A stretch of DNA of 64,000 nt from Pseudomonas mohnii (lineage in GTDB: Bacteria; Pseudomonadota; Gammaproteobacteria; Pseudomonadales; Pseudomonadaceae), in assembly GCF_900105115.1 (NCBI RefSeq), contig NZ_FNRV01000001.1:992001-1056000 (forward strand), read 5' to 3'. Positions 25,424 through 33,972 of this stretch are shown here, piece by piece. Below the pieces are notes generated by a model, which saw only the letters and a list, made by a program, of their open reading frames with translations, was not told the DNA's origin and ran no database searches. Every line of letters starts with the position of its first letter. Position 1 is the stretch's first letter. The position numbers were made by a program, and so were the translations under genes.

Positions 25424-27604
25424 ATGCTTCGCCAGCTCCATTCGCTACCCGGCCTGATCGCCGCCCTGTTGGTCATGATTCTGGCCTTGAGCGGCGCCAT
25501 GCTGTCGGTCGACCCGGCCCTGGAACGTCTGCATCAGGCGCCGGTCGCCAGCGGTCAACTCAACGTCGGCCAACTGGCCGGACGCGTTGCCAGCCACTTC
25601 TCCGGCGTGGAGCAGATTCAACGCAGCGCGTCCGGGACCGTGATCGTCTACTACAACCAGAACGGTCAGGCCGGTGCCGAAACGGTCGATCCCCTGACCG
25701 GCCAGGGCCTTGCGCCCTACCAGCCTTCCGCCTTTTCACGCTGGATGAAAGACCTGCACCGCTCGCTATTCCTCGGTACGCCGGGGCACGGCGTGGCCGG
25801 TGCGGGCGCATTGTTCATGTTGATGCTGTCGGTGTCCGGGGCGCTGTTGCTGGCCCGACGCCTGGGCGGCTGGCGTAACCTGTTGCGGCCCATTCGTGGC
25901 AACTTCAGTCAGCGCTGGCATGCCGAAGTCGGGCGTCTGGTGCTCGTGGGCCTGATGCTCTCGGCGCTGAGCGGGACGTTTCTGTGCGCCACCACCTTCG
26001 AATTGATTCCGGATGGCAGCGCGATTGAACCGGCGTTCCCCGCCCATGTCAGCGCCGGGCCGGCCATGCCGGTGGCCAACCTGCCGGCCTTGCGCAACGT
26101 CGACTTCAATGACCTGCGCGAACTGGTCTACCCCAGCCCTGGCAACCCGCAGGATGTGTATTCCCTGCGCACGGCCCAGGGCGACGGTTATGTCGATCAA
26201 GGCAACGGCGCTCTGCTGTCCTATCAAGCCCATGACTCGACGCGTGCGCTCTACGAATTGATTTACCAATTGCACACCGGGCAGGGCCTCTGGTGGCTGG
26301 GCCTGTTACTCGGGGTTTGCGCCCTGAGCGTGCCTTTAATGAGCGTTACCGGGATTCTATTGTGGTGGCGCCGCCGCAAGGCCGGCCCGAACATCCGCCA
26401 CAACAGCCCCGCCCATTCGGCCGACAGCGTGATTCTGGTCGGCAGCGAAAGCAACAGCACCTGGGGCTTTGCCAAGACCCTGCACGACACCTTGCACGCC
26501 GCCGGACACACCGTGCACAGCGCGCCGATGAACAGTTATGCGAACAACCTGGGACATGCCCGGCAAGTGTTCATCCTGACCGCGACCCACGGCGACGGCG
26601 ACGCGCCGTCTTCGGCCTCGCAGTTTCTGGCGCGCCTGGCCAAGAACGGCCTCAAGCCTGGCCAGCCGTTTGCGGTACTGGGTTTCGGTGATCGCCAATT
26701 TGCCCGGTTCTGTCAGTTCGCTCATCAGGTTGAAGCGGCGATGCTGCAGGCCGGCGGCACACCGTTGCTGGCGCTGGAGACCATCAACCGTCAGTCCTCC
26801 CAGGAGTTCAGCCGTTGGGGCCAGAAACTGGGGGCTGCCATGGGCCAGGAGCTGTCGCTCAACCACATCCCCGACCGGCCGCGCACCCATCAATTGGAAC
26901 TGGTGGAACGCATCGCCTACGGGCAACAGGTCAACGCACCGACCCACGTTCTGCGCTTCAAGGCCGTGGGCGACCTGCCGTGCTTCGAGGCCGGCGACCT
27001 GGTGGGCATCGTACCGCCGGGCAGTGCCGAGCCACGGTTCTATTCCCTGGCCAGCAACTCGGACGACGGCATGCTGGAAATCTGTGTACGCAAACACCCG
27101 GGCGGTGTCTGCTCCGGCTTCCTCCATGAGCTGCCCGAAGGCGCACCGATCGAAGCCTTCATCCAGCCCAATCCGCATTTCCGGCCAGCCTCAGGCAAAC
27201 AACCGGTGATCCTGATCGGTGCCGGCACCGGTATCGGGCCATTGGCCGGTTTTATCCGCAACAACAAGGCCCGTCATCCGATGCATCTGTACTGGGGTGG
27301 ACGCCACCCGGCGTCGGACTTTCTCTACGAGCCCGAGCTCAACCGCTACCTGGCGGATCAACGTCTGACCCGGTTGCAGGCCGCGTTCTCCCAGGTGCAG
27401 GATCGCAGCTACGTGCAAGACCGGCTGATCAGCGATGCGATGGCTTTGCGTCGCCTGATTGAAAAAGGCGCCCAGGTATTGGTGTGTGGCAGTCGCGAGA
27501 TGGCCAAAGGCGTGATGCACGCCCTCGATGAAGTATTGGCCCCCCTCAACCTGAGCGTGCTGACGCTCAAGGCACAAGGACGCTACCTTGAAGATGTCTA
27601 CTGA
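25424..27604 (+). CDS. PepSY-TM / flavodoxin / FNR fusion flavoreductase
   Basis: 726 residues in three parts. A PepSY-associated membrane region (about 1-325) has helices near residues 8-28, 125-145, 165-190 and 285-315. A flavodoxin-like FMN domain (about 340-480) has ILVGSESNSTWGFA. A ferredoxin-NADP-reductase-like FAD/NAD module (about 490-726) has RFYSLAS, GGVCSGFL and ILIGAGTGIGPLAGFI. The design is a membrane-spanning electron conduit from cytosolic NAD(P)H to the periplasm, as in sulfite-reductase-flavoprotein-like ferric reductases. The natural acceptor here is the flavinylated DUF2271 protein. The gene overlaps apbE by 11 nt. Confidence 0.85.
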   Translation: MLRQLHSLPGLIAALLVMILALSGAMLSVDPALERLHQAPVASGQLNVGQLAGRVASHFSGVEQIQRSASGTVIVYYNQNGQAGAETVDPLTGQGLAPYQPSAFSRWMKDLHRSLFLGTPGHGVAGAGALFMLMLSVSGALLLARRLGGWRNLLRPIRGNFSQRWHAEVGRLVLVGLMLSALSGTFLCATTFELIPDGSAIEPAFPAHVSAGPAMPVANLPALRNVDFNDLRELVYPSPGNPQDVYSLRTAQGDGYVDQGNGALLSYQAHDSTRALYELIYQLHTGQGLWWLGLLLGVCALSVPLMSVTGILLWWRRRKAGPNIRHNSPAHSADSVILVGSESNSTWGFAKTLHDTLHAAGHTVHSAPMNSYANNLGHARQVFILTATHGDGDAPSSASQFLARLAKNGLKPGQPFAVLGFGDRQFARFCQFAHQVEAAMLQAGGTPLLALETINRQSSQEFSRWGQKLGAAMGQELSLNHIPDRPRTHQLELVERIAYGQQVNAPTHVLRFKAVGDLPCFEAGDLVGIVPPGSAEPRFYSLASNSDDGMLEICVRKHPGGVCSGFLHELPEGAPIEAFIQPNPHFRPASGKQPVILIGAGTGIGPLAGFIRNNKARHPMHLYWGGRHPASDFLYEPELNRYLADQRLTRLQAAFSQVQDRSYVQDRLISDAMALRRLIEKGAQVLVCGSREMAKGVMHALDEVLAPLNLSVLTLKAQGRYLEDVY

Positions 27605-28559
27605 GCTGCACCGCTACAGCCTCAACGGCGAAACCATGGGCAGCCGTTACACCGCCCTGTTCTATGCCGAGCCGGATTTGTCGACCGAGGCCATCCATCA
27701 CAGCCTGGCGCGTGCCGTCAGCCGGGTGGACCAGCAAATGTCCACCTGGAAAGCGGACTCCGACCTCAATCGCCTCAATGCCGCGCCCGAACAGCAATGG
27801 GTATCCGTGCCCAAGGAACTGGCCACGGTGCTGGCCACGGCACTGCGAATTGCTCGGCAATCGGGAGGAGCCTTCGATATCGCCGTCGGTGATCTGGTGC
27901 ACGCCTGGGGATTCGGTCCCGGCGAACCGATCGTCACGCAACAGCCCCTCGAGACGCCGGAGCCGCGTACCCGCACCTCGGCCAGTGCCGCGCTGGAGGT
28001 GGACCCGCAACGCAATCAAGTGCGCAAACGCGCACCGCTGACCCTTGATCTGAACGGCATCGCCAAAGGCTTCGGCGTCGATGAACTGGCCCGTTGCCTC
28101 GAAGGCCGGGGCATCACCCACTACCTGGTGGGCATCGATGGCGAGATGCGCGCCCGGGGTGTCAAACCCGGTGGCCAGCCATGGGTCGTGGCGCTTGAAA
28201 AACCCAACCGTGGCGTGCGCGAAGTGATGGGGGTGATGGAGCTTGGCGACGCGGCCATCGCCACCTCGGGCGACTATCGGCACTGGGTCGATGTGGCAGG
28301 TCAGTCTTATGCACATACCATGAATCCGGCAACCGGAGCCCCGCTGTGCAACCCGCTCGCCGCCGTCACCGTGGTCGCCGCCAACTGCATGCTTGCCGAT
28401 GCCTGGGCCACGGCGCTGATGGTGCTGGGTGAAATCGAAGGCCCGCGACTCGCTCAAGAACGCGGGATGGATGCCTTGTTCGTGTTGCGCGACGGTGAGC
28501 AGTTCAAGGAAATATCGATTGTCGGCGGCAAACGGCAGGCGCAGATTGAAACGCGCTGA
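27594..28559 (+). CDS. apbE: FAD:protein FMN transferase
   Basis: 321 residues. It has ETMGSRYTALF, the acidic/threonine site around LDLNGIAKGFGVD, LVGIDGEMRARG, and AHTMNPATGAPL, all hallmarks of ApbE. It transfers FMN from FAD to Ser/Thr of target proteins in the periplasm. It has no obvious cleavable signal peptide from ATG 27594, which is odd for an enzyme that normally acts outside the cytosol. A TTG at 27588 has a better-spaced AAGGA but adds only two residues. Its likely substrate is the DUF2271 protein in the same operon. Confidence 0.88.
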   Translation: MSTELHRYSLNGETMGSRYTALFYAEPDLSTEAIHHSLARAVSRVDQQMSTWKADSDLNRLNAAPEQQWVSVPKELATVLATALRIARQSGGAFDIAVGDLVHAWGFGPGEPIVTQQPLETPEPRTRTSASAALEVDPQRNQVRKRAPLTLDLNGIAKGFGVDELARCLEGRGITHYLVGIDGEMRARGVKPGGQPWVVALEKPNRGVREVMGVMELGDAAIATSGDYRHWVDVAGQSYAHTMNPATGAPLCNPLAAVTVVAANCMLADAWATALMVLGEIEGPRLAQERGMDALFVLRDGEQFKEISIVGGKRQAQIETR

Positions 28560-28623
28560 AGCGGCGGGTCGAAGCTCCTGCCACCTGCATTGATCCATCT
28601 CCTGACAGTGAGTCCCCCCTACG

Positions 28624-29325
28624 ATGAAATTCATGCACAGGCATACCGAGTCTCACCGAAGTGATCGAATTGGCTGGCTTCGTGCCGCCGTGTTGGGGGC
28701 CAACGACGGGATTGTCTCCACCGCCAGCCTGCTGATCGGCGTCGCGGCCGCCAGCGCCAGCCATTCCACCCTGCTGGTGACCGGGATGGCGGGATTGATG
28801 GCCGGTGCCATGTCCATGGCTGCCGGTGAATACATCTCCGTGCACTCACAGGCCGATACCGAACAGGCAGACCTGTCGCGCGAACGGGCAGAACTGGCCA
28901 GCGACCCGAAAGCCGAGCACATCGAACTCGCCAACATTTACATGCATCGGGGTGTCTCACCGGCACTGGCCCATCAAGTGGCCGACCAACTGATGGCCCA
29001 TGACGCGTTGGGCTCCCACGCCCGAGACGAGCTGGGCATCAGCGAGACCCTGACCGCCAAACCCGTGCAGGCAGCCCTGGCCTCGGCCGCCAGCTTCGTA
29101 TCGGGTGCCGCCTTGCCGCTGGCCGTGACCTTTATCGCGCCGGAGCACAGCGTGGGCTTATGGATAGCGCTCATGTCGCTGGTGTTTCTAGCCGCCTTGG
29201 GAGCCATTGCCGCCAAGGCTGGCGGTGCCAGGGTCATGATCGGCGCCTGGCGAGTGACCTTTTGGGGCGCTCTGGCCATGGGGGTGACCGCCCTGGTGGG
29301 GCGTTTGTTCGGCGCGGTGGTCTAG
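28624..29325 (+). CDS. VIT/CCC1-family iron or manganese transporter
   Basis: 233 residues with five membrane helices. The family's first helix AAVLGANDGIVSTASLLIGV is present, as is the amphipathic metal-binding helix region MAAGEYISVHSQADTE between helices 2 and 3. Plant and yeast homologues move Fe2+ or Mn2+ out of the cytosol. It follows apbE by 64 nt on the same strand and ends at a strong terminator, so it may be the last gene of the redox unit. This supports an iron connection for that unit. Confidence 0.87.
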   Translation: MKFMHRHTESHRSDRIGWLRAAVLGANDGIVSTASLLIGVAAASASHSTLLVTGMAGLMAGAMSMAAGEYISVHSQADTEQADLSRERAELASDPKAEHIELANIYMHRGVSPALAHQVADQLMAHDALGSHARDELGISETLTAKPVQAALASAASFVSGAALPLAVTFIAPEHSVGLWIALMSLVFLAALGAIAAKAGGARVMIGAWRVTFWGALAMGVTALVGRLFGAVV

Positions 29326-29341
29326 CGCGCCATACGCGCAT

Positions 29342-29384
29342 CAAACAACGGCGCCCCCTCAGCCAAAGGGGGCGCCGTTGTTTG
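29342..29384. terminator. Strong bidirectional terminator hairpin
   Basis: A perfect 18-nt inverted repeat (arms 29342-29359 and 29367-29384, CAAACAACGGCG... paired with ...CGCCGTTGTTTG). It is placed between the convergent VIT and ohr genes and serves both. Confidence 0.85.
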
Positions 29385-29401
29385 TGGGGCTCTTATTCAC
29401 C

Positions 29402-29818
29402 TCAGACAAGCTTGACCGTGACGTTGATGTTATTGCGCGTGGCTTTTGAATACGGGCAGTACTTGTGCCCGGTGTCCACGAGTTTCTGCGCGGTCTCGCG
29501 ATCCAGCCCCGGCAGGCTGACATTCAGCCGCGCCTGAAGCAGGTAGCCACCTTCATTGGTGCCCAGGTCGACTTCGGTATCGACGGCCACGTCCTTGGGC
29601 AGTGCAACCTTCAGCTCCTTGGCCGCCACGCCCATCGCGCCAATGAAACAGGCTGACCAGCCGGCGGCAAACAATTGCTCGGGGTTGGTGCCACCGCCCG
29701 CCGCGCCCGGAGACGACAGCTTGATATCCAGAATGCCGTCGGAGCTGCGGGAGGCGCCGTCGCGACCACCCGTGGTGTGGGTCTTGGCGGTGTACAGTAC
29801 TTTGTCGAGCTGGGTCAT
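29402..29818 (-). CDS. ohr: Organic hydroperoxide resistance protein (Ohr)
   Basis: 138 residues of the OsmC/Ohr family. Peroxidatic Cys is in GWSACFIGAM (about residue 60) and resolving Cys in HKYCPYSKATRNN (about 124), with the conserved Arg/Glu network residues. It reduces lipid and organic hydroperoxides with lipoyl-protein electrons. ATG 29818 follows CAGGAGATCATC. The usual OhrR repressor gene is not adjacent. Confidence 0.93.
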   Translation of the reverse strand: MTQLDKVLYTAKTHTTGGRDGASRSSDGILDIKLSSPGAAGGGTNPEQLFAAGWSACFIGAMGVAAKELKVALPKDVAVDTEVDLGTNEGGYLLQARLNVSLPGLDRETAQKLVDTGHKYCPYSKATRNNINVTVKLV

Positions 29819-29907
29819 GATGATCTCCTGATTGAAATGTGGTTTATGCACCGTCAGGTGAATCAGAAAAACGGCCTTGCGGCCTGATACCCGTCATTCA
29901 TACCGAC

Positions 29908-29940
29908 CCGTGGCGCGGGAGCTTGCTCCCTCGCCACGGG
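29908..29940. repeat. REP-like palindrome
   Basis: CCCGTGGCG...GGGAGCTTGCTCCC...CGCCACGGG forms a nested palindrome of the Pseudomonas REP kind, in the spacer upstream of ohr. Confidence 0.7.
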
Positions 29941-30046
29941 TTTATCGCTATTCTGGGGTCGATACAGACCTGCTACGAACCCGGTCCTTCAATATAGACC
30001 GCACTGGAAAACCCGACGCCCGATCCGACAGAAGCCACCTCCCCCG

Positions 30047-30376
30047 TCATTTACGCGCCAGCTTGTACTTCACGCAGTCGTTGTAAAAACTCTGGCGCAC
30101 CGCCTCGGGTTTGAACCGGGTAGGACTGTCGTAGGTTTGCTCGGTAATGCCCATGGCCATCATGCGCATCCACGACTTGGAAAACTTGTACGAGTGGATT
30201 TTCTGCCGCGCCGCATACAGTGAAACCCCCGCCAACTTGAGCTCCTGGGCTCTTGCCGCCGTCCCCGCCCCCCAACTGCACATGTAGCGATCATTGGGCA
30301 TCAGCTCCCTGGCCTGGGCAGACATTGCAAGACCTGCAATACCGAACGAAATCAGCGCGATCCGAATATTGCGCAT
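30047..30376 (-). CDS. Small secreted protein of unknown function
   Basis: 109 residues. A signal peptide ends at SAQA, and a basic mature part has two cysteines (MCSWG and NDCVKY) and motifs RFKPEAVRQSFYNDC and SWMRMMAMGITEQTY. ATG 30376 follows GGTGGAG. I do not recognise the family. It is flanked by ohr (same strand, 228 nt downstream) and a divergent pair of genes. The two mature cysteines could form one disulfide in the periplasm. Confidence 0.7.
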   Translation of the reverse strand: MRNIRIALISFGIAGLAMSAQARELMPNDRYMCSWGAGTAARAQELKLAGVSLYAARQKIHSYKFSKSWMRMMAMGITEQTYDSPTRFKPEAVRQSFYNDCVKYKLARK

Positions 30377-30595
30377 TTACACTCCACCTAACCACCTGAA
30401 AATCCAGCGATTCTGGCGGCAGGCGAAGCACTTGGGGGCCAGCATAATGCCTTTTTTGCAATGCACCGCGCGGGCACCCAGACGGGCCGGACAACGTCGG
30501 TGAGATGGATCAGTTGACGCGTCTTTCACCCACGCGAGAGCCCCCCCTACAACCCTATGGGCAAATCCGACCCCGTCGCTCTATGATTGAGCCCC

Positions 30596-30997
30596 ATGAC
30601 GACCTCTGCTCAAATCCGCCAACCCTGCCCACCCGGTGTCTGTGACTGCGGGCGCGACCCGTTGCTGGAAACACCGGGAGCGGACGTGCGCATCCTGTTT
30701 CTGACCCGAGCCGAAGAAAAACGCCTGATCGACCGCCTGGAAAACTTGCAGAGCCTGACCGACCTGGAGCACATGAAAAGGCGAATGTTCGAGCAACTGG
30801 GTATTCGCGTGGACATCGCCCCGGGTTTCAACGAAGTGCGGACCATGCGCGGTATCGGCATCCAGGTGGGCGAACTGCCGGGACTGTGTCGCAAGACCCG
30901 CGCCTCGATCCCGGCGGCGATTCGTCGTGCCATGGAAAAACGCCCGGAAATCGCCTACGAGCTGCTCAACGCCAACGACCTTTTGCGGGACGCATGA
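30596..30997 (+). CDS. Unrecognised protein with N-terminal cysteine cluster
   Basis: 133 residues with no signal peptide. The N-terminus carries CPPGVCDCGRDPLLE, three cysteines in ten residues that could bind a metal or Fe-S cluster. The rest is helical (LFLTRAEEKRLIDRLENL, HMKRRMFEQLGIRVDI, CRKTRASIPAAIRRAMEKR), with a fourth Cys near residue 103. ATG 30596 is used; a TTG three codons earlier is possible. The stop overlaps the ATG of the HD-domain gene (ATGATGA), so the two are translationally coupled and probably work together. No function can be assigned. Confidence 0.7.
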   Translation: MTTSAQIRQPCPPGVCDCGRDPLLETPGADVRILFLTRAEEKRLIDRLENLQSLTDLEHMKRRMFEQLGIRVDIAPGFNEVRTMRGIGIQVGELPGLCRKTRASIPAAIRRAMEKRPEIAYELLNANDLLRDA

Positions 30998-31536
30998 TGA
31001 ACCCCGTTCTCGAATTTCCCATCACCGACGAAATACTCACCGACTTCGCGCTGGCGATCGGCACCGACCTGAAGGGCTATCGCAATCACGTCTATCGGGT
31101 GTTGAATTTCTATTGCGCGGTCAGCGGCATTCAAGGCCTGCCGTGCGACGCGGTGCAGATCGCGGCGGCGTTTCACGACCTGGGCCTCTGGACCGATAAC
31201 ACCCTCGATTACCTGCCGCCTTCGATAGGTCTCGCCAACCACTACCTGGACACCCGGCAACGATCAGACCTGAAAGAGCAAGTGAGTGCATTGATTCTCG
31301 AGCACCACAAGGTGCGCCCCTATCGGGCAACGCATGCGACAACAGTCGAGCCTTTCCGCCAGGCCGACCTGATCGATGTATCCCTCGGCCGGGTCCGTTT
31401 CGGCCTGCCACGAGCGTTCATCAAGACCGTGCAATCGACCTTTCCCGATCACGGTTTTCACGGGATGCTGATCAAGCGTTCTGCCCGCCAATTCCTCCGT
31501 TCCCCGCTGCGTCCGCTGCCCATGTTTCGCTGGTGA
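30994..31536 (+). CDS. HD-domain phosphohydrolase-like protein
   Basis: 180 residues with an HD-superfamily pattern: first His in RNHVYRVL, AAAFHDLGLWTD (HD pair, about residues 67-68) and later His/Asp in LEHHKVR and ADLIDV. Such proteins cleave phosphate esters of nucleotides or small metabolites. It overlaps the cysteine-cluster gene upstream by 4 nt. Substrate unknown. Confidence 0.75.
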   Translation: MMNPVLEFPITDEILTDFALAIGTDLKGYRNHVYRVLNFYCAVSGIQGLPCDAVQIAAAFHDLGLWTDNTLDYLPPSIGLANHYLDTRQRSDLKEQVSALILEHHKVRPYRATHATTVEPFRQADLIDVSLGRVRFGLPRAFIKTVQSTFPDHGFHGMLIKRSARQFLRSPLRPLPMFRW

Positions 31537-31742
31537 TACAGGCGTTCAGCCCTGCCCTTGAATAATCCCCGGAACAGGATCAGCGGTCGTACGCGCAACG
31601 CTGCCCGCTGCTATGCCTTCACATGGGAGATCTTGCTGCACACCAGCCAGGACGGAACTGCAAACCATCAGTGCGACCCGGTCCCGGCGCCAACCAGGTC
31701 CACTCCGGCAAACCGGTGCCAATGCGCAACAGGAGGTGGCCG

Positions 31743-32021
31743 ATGTTATTCATAGTCAGCTGGTCGATCAGCCCCGACAACCGCAATGCCGTCATCGAGC
31801 GCTTTCTCAAGACCGGCGGCGCTCCACCCGCGGGCGTCACCATGAAGGGACGCTGGCATGCGGTGGGCGGTTCGGCCGGTTTTGGCATTGCCGAAGCCAG
31901 TGACGTGGTGCCAATTCAGCAATGGGTGCTGGACTGGAACGACCTCATGAGCATGGAAGTCCACGCGGCATTGACCGATGAACAGATGGCGCCGCTGCTG
32001 GCCGCCACTGTCGGCAAATAG
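31743..32021 (+). CDS. DUF3303-like small protein
   Basis: 92 residues beginning MLFIVSWSI and containing GRWHAVGGSAGFGIAEASD and WNDLMSMEVHAALTDEQ. This fits the small ferredoxin-fold DUF3303/dimeric alpha-beta-barrel proteins. AGGAGGTGG lies 4-11 nt upstream of ATG 31743, a strong start signal. Isolated gene; function unknown. Confidence 0.7.
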   Translation: MLFIVSWSISPDNRNAVIERFLKTGGAPPAGVTMKGRWHAVGGSAGFGIAEASDVVPIQQWVLDWNDLMSMEVHAALTDEQMAPLLAATVGK

Positions 32022-32279
32022 AAGCGCCATCCGGGCGGCGGGCCCTGCTCGCCGCCACGCCTGTGCGCGAGACTGAGAACTCAAACGAAAAAAATCCTCG
32101 TTTGCACTGCCCGGAAACCTGACGTACTCGATTTCAATACGGTGTAAGCCTCCTGAAACAACCACTTTTTATTACTGGATATTTCGCAATTCATACCTAC
32201 GCTCATCCGCGGGGGATCCCATTTCAGAGTGATCGGGGGACCGCTCAAAGGTACTCACACCAGTACACAGGATCTCGAC

Positions 32280-33896
32280 ATGAACCGGACACCATTTTCC
32301 TCGTTGTTTGCTCTGCCGATACTGCTGACAGCTATGGCTCTACCCGTCATGGCACAAGCCGCCGATAAATCGGCGCCCAACATTGTGGTCATCATGGGTG
32401 ACGATATTGGCTGGTCCAATATCGGTGTCTATAACCAGGGCATGATGGCCGGGCGCACACCTAACCTCGACCAACTCGCCAATGAGGGCATGCGTTTTAC
32501 CGACTACTACGCCGAAGCCAGTTGTACGGCCGGGCGCGCCAACTTCATCACCGGCGAACTGCCGATCCGCACCGGCATGACCACCGTGGGCCAGGCCGGA
32601 TCGCCCATCGGCATTCCCGCTGAAGCCGTGACCATCGCCACCACGCTCAAGGCCATGGGTTATTCCACCGGCCAGTTTGGCAAGAACCACCTGGGCGACT
32701 TGAACGAGTTCCTGCCCACCGTGCACGGTTTTGACGAGTTCTTCGGCTACCTCTACCACCTCGACGCCATGGAAGACCCGGCGCACCCCAACTATCCGCA
32801 GGAACTGCTCGCCACAGTGGGCCCACGCAACATGGTCCACAGCTGGGCCACCACCACCGACGATACGACCGTCATGCCGCGCTGGGGCAAGGTCGGCAAA
32901 CAGAAAATCGAAGACGCCGGCACGCTCTATCCGGAACGCATGAAAACCATCGACGAGGAGATTCGCGACAAGGCCTTTTCCTTCATCGACAAGGCAAAAC
33001 AGGACAACAAACCGTTCTTCGTCTGGCTCAACCCGACCCGCATGCACATCGTCACGCACCTGTCCGACAAATACGAAGCCATGCGCAACTCGCAAAATGG
33101 CTGGTCGGAACAGGAGGCCGGCATGGCCCAGCTCGACGACATCGTCGGCGACGTCATGGCCAAGCTGAAAAAAGACGGCATGGATGACAACACCATCGTG
33201 GTGTTCACCACGGACAACGGCGCGGAAAACTTTACCTGGCCAGACGGCGGCACGACCCCGTTTGCCATGGGCAAGGGCACCGTCATGGAAGGCGGGTTCC
33301 GGGTGCCGGCCATCATTCGCTGGCCTGGCAAGGTGCCGGCCAATCAGATAGCCAATGGCATCATGTCCGGCCTGGACTGGTTCCCGACCCTGGTCGCGGC
33401 GGCAGGCAACCCGAACATCACGGCTGAACTGCTCAAGGGCAAACAACTGGGCGATACCACCTACAAAGTGCACCTGGACGGCTACGATCAGACCTCGATG
33501 ATCACCGGCAAGGGTCCGTCGAACCGTCACGAAATCTTCTATTTCGGCGAAAGTGCGCTGGGCGCGGTGCGCATTGATGACTACAAATATCGCTTCATCG
33601 ACCAGCCAGGTGGCTGGATGGGCGCTAAAGTTCCAGTCGACGTACCGTTCCTGACCAACCTGCGACTCGACCCGTTCGAGCGCATGGGTTGGCCGGAAAA
33701 CCAGTCGGCACAGGGCTCGCAACAGTACTTCGACTGGTTCAAGTTCCAGTTCTGGCGTTTCGTGTTCGTGCAACAACAGGTGGCCAAACTGGCTGAAACC
33801 GCGATCGAGTTCCCGCCGATGCAAAAAGGCGCGAGCTTCAACCTCGATTCGGTCAAGGCCAAGATCGCAGCCGCTCGGGCGGAGATGGCCAAGTAA
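32280..33896 (+). CDS. Periplasmic type I arylsulfatase
   Basis: 538 residues with a signal peptide (cleavage near AQA). Metal residues are in IVVIMGDDIGWSN. The sulfatase signature SCTAGRANFITG (about residue 82) has Cys as the formylglycine precursor, followed by GYSTGQFGKNHLGD and FTTDNGAEN. It hydrolyses sulfate esters. It needs a formylglycine-generating enzyme or anSME, and no such gene is in the window. ATG 32280 was chosen because it opens the signal peptide. It heads the set sulfatase - FadL-like porin - DUF3313 lipoprotein on one strand, suggesting uptake and cleavage of a hydrophobic sulfated compound. Confidence 0.88.
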   Translation: MNRTPFSSLFALPILLTAMALPVMAQAADKSAPNIVVIMGDDIGWSNIGVYNQGMMAGRTPNLDQLANEGMRFTDYYAEASCTAGRANFITGELPIRTGMTTVGQAGSPIGIPAEAVTIATTLKAMGYSTGQFGKNHLGDLNEFLPTVHGFDEFFGYLYHLDAMEDPAHPNYPQELLATVGPRNMVHSWATTTDDTTVMPRWGKVGKQKIEDAGTLYPERMKTIDEEIRDKAFSFIDKAKQDNKPFFVWLNPTRMHIVTHLSDKYEAMRNSQNGWSEQEAGMAQLDDIVGDVMAKLKKDGMDDNTIVVFTTDNGAENFTWPDGGTTPFAMGKGTVMEGGFRVPAIIRWPGKVPANQIANGIMSGLDWFPTLVAAAGNPNITAELLKGKQLGDTTYKVHLDGYDQTSMITGKGPSNRHEIFYFGESALGAVRIDDYKYRFIDQPGGWMGAKVPVDVPFLTNLRLDPFERMGWPENQSAQGSQQYFDWFKFQFWRFVFVQQQVAKLAETAIEFPPMQKGASFNLDSVKAKIAAARAEMAK

Positions 33897-33907
33897 CGAG
33901 TGAATTC

Positions 33908-33934
33908 ACGGGTGGCCGAGGCTGGCCACCCGCG
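33908..33934 (+). other. Intercistronic hairpin
   Basis: CGGGTGGCC, GAGGCT, GGCCACCCG forms a stable stem 12 nt after the arylsulfatase stop. There is no T-run, so it is more likely an mRNA-stabilising or attenuating stem before the porin gene than a full terminator. Confidence 0.5.
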
Positions 33935-33972
33935 TCTCTGACGGATGTTTATCGACGCAATAAGGAATTCGT

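Noticed and set aside
32340..33824. 494-codon open frame antisense to the arylsulfatase
   Set aside because: It mirrors the arylsulfatase codon pattern in high-GC DNA. Its translation has Val/His/Gly-rich low-complexity sequence and no recognisable domain.
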